From Gnetum montanum (taxonomy: Eukaryota; Streptophyta; Gnetopsida; Gnetales; Gnetaceae): a DNA stretch of 64,000 nucleotides. The notes below the pieces were generated by a model. The model was not told the origin of the DNA. It saw only the letters and a program-made list of their open reading frames with translations, and ran no database searches. Each line of letters starts with the position of its first letter. The first letter of the stretch is position 1. The position numbers and the translations under genes were made by a program. Of the stretch, positions 21,901-32,500 are shown piece after piece. The DNA is taken from NCBI GenBank assembly GCA_015680685.1, contig MNCI01027436.1:340260-404259 (forward strand), read 5' to 3'.

Positions 21901-24149
21901 TGTCCCACCTTTATTCTTAGTCGTGGGAGAGATGCCCCATTCTAAATCAAGAACTAATAAGTGTTTTTCACTTCTTCTTTTTTTTTACAATTTCTTTTAT
22001 CATTTTCCTATTTCTTCCAAAATTTTTCAATTCTTCATATGTTTTCCATTTCTTAATATTTTTATTTTCTTTATATTTTTCTCTTTTCTTGAGTCATTTT
22101 CTTTATGTTTTATGAATGTCTTTTATGTTTTTGTCAATAATATTGCCAATCATGATGTAGAAGTCAACACTATGCGTTGGGTTTTTGTGGTATGTTATCA
22201 AGATGATTAGGTATGTAATTGTGTAAGGCAATGAGACCATCTCATCCACCCCTCTAGTTCTTTGAATAAAAGGTCTTTGTCATGAAAGCAATTTGGTTCT
22301 TCTTTCATGAAACTAAAATTCATTAATGATCATTGTACCTTAAAGAAAGAGGAAAAGACCAAGTGGGAATGGCAAAGGGTGTGACCTTAAGGGTACTTGT
22401 TGGGTTCTCTTTTGGACTTCCTTAGTGTGGTGTATGACTCCTCTAGGAATGTATCATCACTTCTTTGTCAACCAATAAATAGGAAGCTATGTCTTTGCAT
22501 GGTGTGGTTCCCATTTCAAAATATATATAATTAAAAAATATTATAAAATGCAAAAAATAATAATAATGGAAATTTAAAGCACATCCCTTAGACATAATAA
22601 TGGACTACAAGCATTGGTTATGGCACTGGAAAGACATGTTACCCATGCTTGAAGGTGTCCCTCTAACTAAGGCCCTTCCTTCCTCCTTCTCTTTTTGGAG
22701 TGATGATTTTTCTTGGTGGTGGTTGTGGACTCATGATGGTCAGCAAGAAGGAACACATTAATGCAAGGTCACTGTAAATGGTATGGACTTAGTTTGAAAC
22801 TTGGGTAGATAGGTATGCTAGTCATTTTAATCACACTTGACACAAGAACCTATTATGGACATGGTAAAGCACCTTACATCCCCATCTCTGCAATTTCTTC
22901 TTATCCCATTATTCACCTCACTGCTGCATGCAATTATGAGCCCAATGGTTTTATGTAGTATGATACAACATCCCAACCAAGGTAGTTGTGTGTTTTTCAG
23001 AATAAAGGCATGGTCTACATTTGACTTCTAGGTTGCCCATGGACATCTATAAAAGTGGTTATGCAAGGGCATCATGGTAGGAGACTACTTTGGGGAGGAC
23101 CCACTTGCATAACTTTTGTTTATCATGGCTTTAAACTAATCTTCACACCTTCCCAAATATCATTGATGGTTTCTTTAAATTTATGCATTATTTTGGGACT
23201 ATTTCTCATCAATTTTTATTAATTTTTCCTACTTTTCTATTTCCATATCCTTCAAATTCAAAAAAAAATAAAAATAAAGAAAGAGAAATTCTTGGTCATC
23301 TTTTGCATTAAGACCTTTAGTTTTAATTGTTAAAAAGCTTGTGCACTTTCGAAGTTACACTAATTAGTCATGAGGGCTAAGGATGTTCAATTTGAATTTT
23401 TTGAAATTTTTCTAAACATCCTATTTTTGAACATTGTGTGGTAACTAATAGTAATTGATCAAAATAATGTGAAGAGCTTGATGATTTTAGTTGCCTCATA
23501 GCCTTGGGAATAATATGTTGTCATCACCTTGTGCTTAAAATGTTAACATCTTTTGATCTAAGTTAAGTAAGGGATCAAAAAAGGGTTAATTATTAAGGAA
23601 ATTTACCAAAACTTATGTTGATCTTTTGATGATTGCAGGTGATGCTAAAAAGAAACATCTAAGGAAGAAGGTCTTTTGCCAAGCACAAAAATGAAGCCAA
23701 GAAAGAGACAATGGAGGATATGCCCATGGACAAATAATAGCACATACAGGATAATAACTAAAACATCACATGATTATTAGATCCATGGGACAATGAGAAA
23801 AAATTTTAGTCCACCTTTCAAGAATGTTCTACATAATTAGGGAGACATCAACATAACAATCAAGATTGGAAGTTTTCCATTGCTAGCGGCAACCAGAAGA
23901 TTCATCTTCAACGGATATTTGAAGACCTCTGCAAATTTTGTAAACTTCAATGTCTATCCAATCTTTTTGTCATTTTGTCATTTTGTCATTTTGTAATGCA
24001 TCCACTTGAATAAAATTTTGTAATGTGACACTCAGAGTCAGACAATAGTTAGTGTTAGTCAATAATCCCATCATTCCTAATTTTTTGTAAACAAAACTTA
24101 GTCCTATCCTATTAACTTGAGGATGAGTTTTTAGTCAATCATGGGAATA
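21901..24149 (+). other. Element D 3' noncoding region and polypurine tract
   Basis: Starts with GTCGTGGGAGAGATGCCCC, matching GTCATGGGGGAGATGGCC after C's integrase. It retains the blocks TCTTTGCATGGTGTGGTTCC (about 22492) and GGGAGGACCCACTTGCAT (about 23093), the acceptor-like GATTGCAG before ATG at 23642, and ATGGGAATA (24141-24149) next to the LTR. No coding motif is visible. Confidence 0.65.
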
Positions 24150-25144
24150 TGACAAAGCATCAGTTGGCTAAGATATCATTGATGCTATGTCGTAGACGCT
24201 ACATCGCATTTGTGTTGTAGCATCCTTGTCAATGCATCTTAGTTGGATGCTACATTGCATATGCAATGTCGTAGATGTGATATTGCAACTGCATCAATGG
24301 GTTCCCATTGATGCAACCTCATTGACATGATCCCATCGATGCATGTGTTATCGCATTGACGCGTACATGTTGACGCAGTGTCTATTTTTGCTTATAAATA
24401 CATGTGCTCCTGCTATGTATTGGCATTCTTTTATCAATAGAGTAGTTGAACCCTTGTAGTTTTATTTAGTAGTCTTAGAGAATAGTCAATGAGTGCCCGT
24501 GGTGTGGATTTGAGTCAGTTGTACGACATCTTATTCAAGTGGCAATGTACTTGGACACATTCCATGAACAACAACAAGATTGAGATTGATTCCTATTCAT
24601 TGCAACACTTTGACTTAGATTAAATTTACTTTAATGCACTTTAAATTTATGTACATAGTTAATATTTACATTTCCATGCACATTAATCAATTAGCTAAAT
24701 GAGTGCAACTAGTTTTGAGCATAAACACGTATTTGCTTGGTAATCCTAGTAGCATTATTGCTTGGTTCATCTAGTAGCAAAATGCTTGGTAATTCTAGTA
24801 GTGGATATGTGAGTTCAGGATGTGTATGCTAAGCTAGGAATGAACATTCATCAACCATAGGCTAGTTTAGCATTTATCTTCCTATTGTTAGTTAAACTAA
24901 ATAATAATTTTTTTTATTATCATTAGGAGTAGCATAAAGCTGCAACAACATCAACCATTGTATGCCTCACTTTGGACTAAATCATATATGATAAAGCTAT
25001 CACTAGTTCAAGTGGGAAGATAGTGAACTACGATCAATACGTAATGATCTAAATGCATAACTAGTCCCATCCACGAAATTTGATTAGGTTGTGCGTGAAT
25101 GCTTGTAATTATGGTTGGGCGTAAGGGGTACCTACCACTCATCA
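24150..25144 (+). repeat. Element D 3' LTR (about 995 bp)
   Basis: Begins TGACAAAGCATCAG after the polypurine tract and ends ACCTACCACTCATCA. The U3 part (24156-24390) is crowded with short palindromic units around GATGC/GCATC and TGCATATGCAATG. A TATAAATA box lies at 24393-24400. The last 280 bp match the partial 5' LTR at 19026-19313. Confidence 0.85.
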
Positions 25145-26260
25145 GAATCCATAATTTGGAGCTTCCAAATTAAGTATTGTACCTTAGGTTAACACCTCAT
25201 TGTTATGTTTAGTGTAATGAGACAATGAGCTAACCTCTTGCTAGTTTGAGTTACACTTGAGGCATCATTATATTCCTTTGTAATTCTTCTAAAGTATTGT
25301 GGTGACTATATGTCTTAGGGTACTTAGATATCATTTCAAGTTCCAATAAATGCCTTCAAGAGAATAGAGCCCACAACTTATCACATCTAAGCTATATGTA
25401 CATTAAGAAAAATCATATGATACCAAATGGTTTATTATTTATTGGAATCCACAAGTAAGATAAATCTTTAAACATGTTTGCAATATAAAAATTCTAAAAT
25501 CATTACCAAAGCTCCAAGATTTTCAAATATGTTTAATGATAATTGATCTTGAAAATAAAAATATTCTTTTAAAAAAAGTAAATTAGAAAGGTCATACCGA
25601 TAATAGCTATCTATTTTTATGTTTTCCTTTTAAAATGTATTCGTGAAATTGAAATATTTATTTACATTCATTGAGACCCATTGGACTAGTTCTAGACTTC
25701 CTTGTACAAAGTTTTTGTTAAATTATAACTTAGTGCCTCATAAGCAACTCCTTGCCTAAGAAGGTAATGAGCTAACCACTCAAACAACTTATCATTAGCA
25801 CTACTTATTAGAATCAAACTTGTAATTTGGTGTTACTAGGCCAAGAACCTTACGACGAGGTGTTATACGACTAGGTTAACACCTCATTATTAGTAAAATT
25901 ATTCTAATAACTTTTATCATTTATAATTTTTTTAATTAATTAATTTATTAAAACTACGAACACTTATCCTTTAAAGATTACGCTTTACCTTTGCACGTTT
26001 GTTTTACCCCATTTTCTAGGACGGGTCCTCAAACAGCAAGATGACATGACATTAGCACATATGTATTGTTAATGCTGATACACCCCATCACGGACATCAT
26101 CATCGGCATGTATCATCCGCATGAAAAACAACGTACGTGATTTGACCGTAGGCATAGGGAAACTCCTAAATCCTCTTATATCAAAACGGGCAGCAGGTCA
26201 TTGCCAATGTAGCTGAGGAGATCGGACCCCATATAAACTGCTCCGGCTGAGTTACCCTGC
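25145..26260. other. Spacer upstream of the NOM1 gene, no gene seen
   Basis: AT-rich with no convincing frames. GGTTAACACCTCATT occurs twice (about 25188 and 25873) together with related GAGCTAACC phrases in opposite sense, so an old repeat is likely, but I cannot name it. The last 250 bases are less AT-rich and hold the gene's likely promoter. Confidence 0.5.
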
Positions 26261-26277
26261 AATTCTTCCCTCATCAA
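26174..26277 (+). promoter_or_regulatory. Likely core promoter and first 5'UTR exon of the NOM1 gene
   Basis: ATATAAA at 26231-26237 is a plausible TATA box; a weaker TTATATC lies at about 26177. A short leader after about 26260 ends with TCATCAA before a good donor GTAAGT at 26278. A matching acceptor (CCGCAG at 26406 or TCCACAG at 26413) lies before the start-codon exon, so the 5'UTR is probably interrupted by an intron of about 130 bases. The transcription start is inferred from spacing only. Confidence 0.45.
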
Positions 26278-26520
26278 GTAAGTTTCCCCAACTCTTTCAA
26301 AACCTGGTTTAGATTAATGGAGTACCATTGCTTCTTTGCCAATGAGCACCTGTGAAATACTGTACTCTTTTTGTGGCATGCCGCAATTGCAATCTGCGAA
26401 CCGCAGTCCACAGTAGCTGACGGAGCAAGGGAAAAAATTTCCTGGATTTAATGAAGTAGATGATATACCTTCAAAAGTATTTACCGGATTTCGACTTTGA
26501 ACAAATCAGCAAACAGAGAT

Positions 26521-29500
26521 ATGATTCAAAACAGAATATCCTCAGGTATCATGTCTATCAGGGTTACCTAGTTTTTGTCAAACTCTTAGACTCTGTAATT
26601 TCGTTTTGTTTTCTCTTGTTTATTTATTTATTTCTGTTTTCCATTGGTCGTTTGTCTTCAAAAAACACAGGCCCAGAACTCCCGAAATCAAGGAAAGAGA
26701 GGAGGAAAGAGGATCGGCAGGCAAAGCTGCAAAAGAGGTCTCAATCATGGCTTCAACATCAGGTGAGCATATACATATGACAACCTACTGTTAATTATCA
26801 ACTATTATGGTAGTCTTTTAGTAAATTTTGGTTGTAAAATACTAAATTTTCGAATGTTATATTTCCATTTAGGAATAAATTCCATGAATGGGACTCTCAA
26901 AAACATTTATAATACCCCGCGAACAGTTTTCTTGTATATTAGTTGTCCCGTCTGGGTATCTTGGATATTTTTACTCGGGTGTTATTATAAAATGTTTTCT
27001 TTTTCGCTTCAATTGTAGGCGTTGAAGAAAATGAAGAAAAGTTCTTCGAGACCATATGTGGAAGACATTTCAAATCCTGCATCATGTAAGTCAGTGCAAC
27101 AAGAAAACGGTAAAAATGAGGAAGTAGGTGATAAAACAAAAAGGATAACCGCACATAATAGAAGGCAGCGTACAAAGTTTGAACAGTTTTTGGAGATGGG
27201 AAAAAGTTTGGAAAATATTTCTGCAAAGCAAGATTTGGAGTTAGAAAGAAAGCTTTCTAAAAAGTTGAAAGCTAAGGAAGGTAAACTTGGTGGTGCTGAT
27301 GATGGAATCAATGATATATTAGATGGAATTCCTTTTGTTGGAGGTTTACTGCGGCAAACTAAACATGACAAAGAACATGAATCAGAGAAGTATTTGCCCG
27401 TCGAAGATAATACTGCTGAAGACTTACTTAAGTCTCCCAAAAGAAAGAAAACGAAACATGGAAAAGAATTTGAACATAAGGATAAGGAATCTTCTGGGAA
27501 ACCTACGCAGGGAAAATCGAGAAAACGAAGGACAAAGTTTGAAGAGTATCTCTTAACTGAGGTGCAGCCAAAAACTTCTGGAGATGATGATTTTGCAACT
27601 GAGAAAAAACTAGTGAAAAAGCTGAAGGTGAAAGATGGCAGGCTTGGTGGTTCAGATGACGGGCTGAATGATCTGTTAGAGGGAATTCCATTTTGCTATG
27701 ACTTATCTGAAGACAATCTTAAAATAAAGAAAAGAAAAAGGTCCAAGACATCTGATGATTTTCATATTGAAGAGAACACTGCCCCGCAAATATCTCAAAG
27801 TGAATCTCTGCGGCTTATAAATGACAGTGACAATGAATTAATTAATGACGATACTGTAGTAAATCCTGAGTTAAATAATCTTAATGGCATGTTTGTTAAA
27901 ACTATTGCTGAACATGACAAATCTGAAGTACATCAGAGCGTTTGCAAACCAATAAAAGAAGATAATGTGAGGCAGAAATCTTCAGTACAGTCTAACAAAC
28001 AGGTCACTAGTGATGGAATAGTTGGTCATGAATACAAGGCTATGAAGTATGTGCCACCACACTTACGATCAAATTCAAGGAATGAATCAAGTGAAAATGC
28101 AGAGCTGCGTCGGAAAATTAGGGGTTTGTTGCCAGTAAAAAATTGCATCAGTAAAAATCAAATTTATATTTGCAATTCTGTTAAAGCAAGTTTTAATTTT
28201 TTGACGGCAGTTTATTTTGAGCAGGATTGTTAAACAGGTTGTCAGAATCTAATGTTGAATCTATTGCTGGAGATGTTTCCACCACATTTCAGGTATAACA
28301 TCTTGTTTAGGAAATGACTATAATTAAATTAGTGTTTCAGTGTCTGTTGCAAGTTACGTAGTCTTTCTTGTTAATTTTAATCTCAAATTGTGCATTTCAT
28401 CCTCATGACACCATCTCTTACTATATTGTGTTCTTAACATGTTTGTTACTGGTTTTATACTGTCTCAGCTATATGGTAGAAGCTTGGTTGCTCACGTTGT
28501 TGGTGAGGAAGTTCTGGCATCATGTTCCAATGGACCACGCAGCAATGAGCAGTATGTTTAGGTTAACAAATTATTAAATCAAAAAAACTTAAATTGTTGT
28601 GTTTATTTATATTTTCTTGTGTATTCCATAGATGTGTTTGTTTAAATAATGATATTTGCTGGTTTCTTACTTGAGCCTCTTTTTTATTAAGGTACGCCTC
28701 GGTATTTGCAGCATTTGTCTCAGGAATTTCTGCATCTGTAGGAATGGATTTTGGGGCAAAGTTTTTAGCTTCCCTTGCAAGTTTGTTTGAGGTATACATG
28801 TTTATTCTATTTTTTACAACCATAGTTTGTGTAACCTGTTAAAAAAAAAAAAAACTGTGCATGTTGAGGAAAGGATTCTTTTGATTGTCAGAAAATTTTA
28901 GTCACTCTGATTTACAACCCATTAGTAGCTCTCCTTTGTTGGGGAATTAACAGCATGTTATATTATGACAAAGAACTATATTGCATAGTTTAGAACTTCT
29001 TTTTTTTTTTGGCAAAATGCAAAACACTTTTTTAGGCAGTTTCTCATGTCCGGAAAATAGAAAGGAGTGCATGATTGCATTTTGATGTTTAAGTGATGGA
29101 TGAGGGCATCTGCACAAAGGCACTAACATTTTGCAAAACGTATGTTCAGTGTTGGTCACCTTTGAGTATTCCTGGGGTTAACTAATAACTTAAAAATATA
29201 ATCAACTGGAAACAACAGAAGATATGGAAGAAGTAAAATGTAATGAAACAAATTTTTTTACAACATATGAATTTGGTTATCAGCAACAGTAAGTATTGAG
29301 GTCAAAACTTTCAAGTACAATGCAAGAAAACATTATAAAGAAATTAAAATTGAGGAAAAGAAAAGACTGTTCTGATTGGTAGAAGCAAATGTCTAAATAA
29401 GAGAATGAAAGTTGTCTAGAAGGTGTAGCATAATGCATACATCAGGATGATGACAATAGACGACTGGAATGATGCCTGATCAGGTTTGATCACTATGTCA

Positions 29501-32500
29501 CATAGGTACAAGAGGATAACGCTTAGCATGATAGCTTCAGAACACGTATGTAAAGTGTCATTTTGGTTGTTTGCTCCTTGTATTTCTTTTATGAATTGGA
29601 TTCCTATACTAATTTATCTTGGCCTTTTGCATACAGTTATGGGGACTGGGTTCCTTCTGTTTTCCACTTTCTACCTTTTTCTTTTTTTTGAGGGAAAGGT
29701 CAGGTCTTCTTAGGACATGCCCTTAGGCTAGCAACATAGCAACTGCATAGCAATTGTAAAGGAGGTGCTGGGACTGGGCTTTGAACCCAATACTTGTGAG
29801 TACAAAGCTGTGTGGGCTAACCAACTGGCCAATGGCCTGTGCTCAGTTTCTACCTTTTATTAAGTTTCTCTCTTACGAGTTTATTGAGCCCGTGACTCTA
29901 TCCAGTTTTGTATGTTTGAATCTTATGGTCTTTATTCAAAAGTAGAAGTCTCAAAGCATAATAAAATATAATACCAACTATACTTGATTGATCTACAAGG
30001 GAAACTAAAAAAGTTGAAGAGGTTAGTTTCTTCATTTTGTTTTATCCTATTTGGAATTTTTTTTTGTTTTACATCATCCATGTTTATAATCTTATAGGTA
30101 TAAAATCTTATATTCAATTAAAATTTCAAAAGTTGTTTCCTTGAAACATGTGGTTGTTTTGTTTTGCTAAAAATCAGTGAAAGTTGTCTCATATTTTGAG
30201 CCTTTTTTTTTTCCTTTTTACAGATCATTTGTATTTATATCCTATGTTTCTGTTATTTATTTATTTACTCAGGAAGAATACAGGAAAGGGGATTCTCCTG
30301 CATTGAGAAATCTTGCACTGTTGCTTTCACATCTCTATATATTTGGGCTTTTTTCAAGGTGTGTCCATCATTCTGATTATCTTTTTCCATAATTTTTAAT
30401 AATCATGTGCTTTGGGAGTTTTCAGCTTGTGGATCTCTCTTGAATTTATTGTACCGGTGAGTTGCTTTGGTTCACTTGAATTTCATAATGTTATTTTAAG
30501 AATTTTAGAATTTATTTTCAAAGGTAGCTCGTAATTGTTTGACATTGATTTTCTGTTACAATTGTTTCAAACATTAAGTGCTATAATAAATTTTATTTGG
30601 AATCACTGATACAGTGGCTTTTAAGATATAATGGCTTTCCTACAGCCATGAGCCCTATCATGAATCTTGTTGCAACCTCTTGCCAAGCTTATCCATGTCA
30701 CTGTGATGCTTTCCTTGGGCTGAATTTTGCTAGCCTCTTAATCATACCCGTCAACAATCAACATTTATTTAAAGATTAAATCCAATGAAAGAAATTTTGA
30801 TATTAGTGAGGAGAGTTGGATATACAACATGTTCTGCTTCTAACGTCAATACTAAATTTTCACATATTCTCTTTGTATCTGTGAACTTGAGTTCTGAATG
30901 TTATTGCTTCAATTTTGTAATACTAAACTGCTCAGGCAGACCAAAATTTGATGCAATCCCTTGCAGATTTCTCATTAGCAAAGTTTCTTCCTTTCTTTCT
31001 TTTTTAAATGCTTTATGTGTGGTAATGAAAGTGTAGTATAGGACGCTGGTCCCTTCGCTGGGGAACTATTGGGTCACATGTCTAGCATTCACTGTTAGAG
31101 TGGAGAAGGCGGAAGACAGTAGTTTGCATACATTGTGCTTAAAATCTGAGGTCACTGTTTTACCACTTTGCACTGTCATGACATGGATTATTCATCAACT
31201 TTTGGAAATAGGTTGTCTTTGCAATATTAACCATGTGACAAATGAGCTTTACTAGGTACTGTATTTGATGTTTTCAATCTCTATACATTTTTGTTGTCTC
31301 AGAGAGCATTGTAAAGCTTTTCTTTCTCTTCTTTTTTCTAGCTTGTCATTGTATACTACTTTAAATTTTGTTTTAGAAGGGGCAAAATATTTTCCAGTGT
31401 GAGAAAATCCCATTTTTGACAATAAAAAATTAATGATGTGCAATAAAAAATAAAATAAAAAGGAAACAGAAAAGCGCAGAGCATTTCACAATGCAATTTT
31501 TTTTTGAACAAACAAAATGAAAATTTTATTAATGAGAAAAAAAAAAAGCTTTTGACAATTCTTTTATTCTTTGCATGGGTCATTTTTTGCTTTTGATTCA
31601 CATGAGAAAATTGTATTATTCTGTCGTCAATTGCACTACATATTATTGCATTTTCCTTTCCCTGGCCTTGGTTACTGCAATCATAGCTTTCTTAAGGAAA
31701 TGAACCTTGAGTAGAGAGCAAAGAAAGTTGCAAAATAACAAATGTCCGAGAAAGACAATTGCCACTTGTACCACTCCCTTAGAGAGAAGTAACCTGCGTT
31801 TGTAGTTTGCTGCATCTTTGATGCATGGATATTTCTAATCCTGCATTTTGGTACCTTAAGGTTTTCAATAATGTGTCCTTTAAGCATTCAAATTCTAATA
31901 TTGTTTTTTAGCTCTAAAGCCATTTAGTCTGAGTAACCGGTTTTATTGCTGCAGTGACTTGATGTATGATCTTCTTGCGTTGTTAAGCAAGCGGTTGGAA
32001 GAATTGGATGTTGCAACAATCCTCAACATACTACAATGTAATACTCATTTTACAAACATTTATATCACTAATTTGCCTAGAAACATGGGTGCAACATTAA
32101 AGTTAGCTTAAAATTGTTCTAAACATATGTATTGACAGGTTGTGGTATGGTCTTAAGAAGTGATGATCCTACAGAAATGAAAGATTTTGTTGTTGGCATT
32201 CAAGAGCAAGTGCAAAATGTAAAATCTCTGGAGGGAGTAGAATCTGTACAACCAAAATTATGTGGCAAAAGGGTAAACTGCCATATTTTGTCCTCAGCAT
32301 ATGATGAACAGTGAATTTGGAAAATTGATATAAGCTAAATTTAAATAAAACACTCAAGAGACTCTATTTACTAATCTATTATTATTTTTTTTGACATGAA
32401 GATGGAATTCATGCTAGAAACTATTTGTGACATTAAAAACAACAAGAAGAGGGCAAAGGATGATCGGGTATCATACACCCGTCTAAAGAAGTGGCTGCAC

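Noticed and set aside
25188-25890. Possible DNA transposon with GGTTAACACCTCATT ends
   Set aside because: The phrase occurs twice in the same orientation, and its relatives in opposite sense are short. No terminal inverted repeat with target duplication could be defined.
26020-26290. Telo-box or site II motifs expected in ribosome-biogenesis gene promoters
   Set aside because: I looked for AAACCCTA and TGGGCC/T near the promoter and saw neither in convincing form.
26460-26545. Upstream ATG at 26460 as start of the NOM1 protein
   Set aside because: Spliced to the next exon it reads the wrong frame. The ATG at 26521 reads into the family's basic N-terminus SRKERRKE in frame.
27009-27440. Minus-strand open frame opposite the NOM1 long exon
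   Set aside because: It mirrors a well-supported coding exon, has no recognised motif and is rich in Ser/Phe/Leu as expected for the antisense of a Lys/Glu-rich region.
31490-31560. Possible LINE or SINE tail in intron 8
   Set aside because: Only A- and T-rich runs are present, without a body, promoter boxes or flanking duplication.
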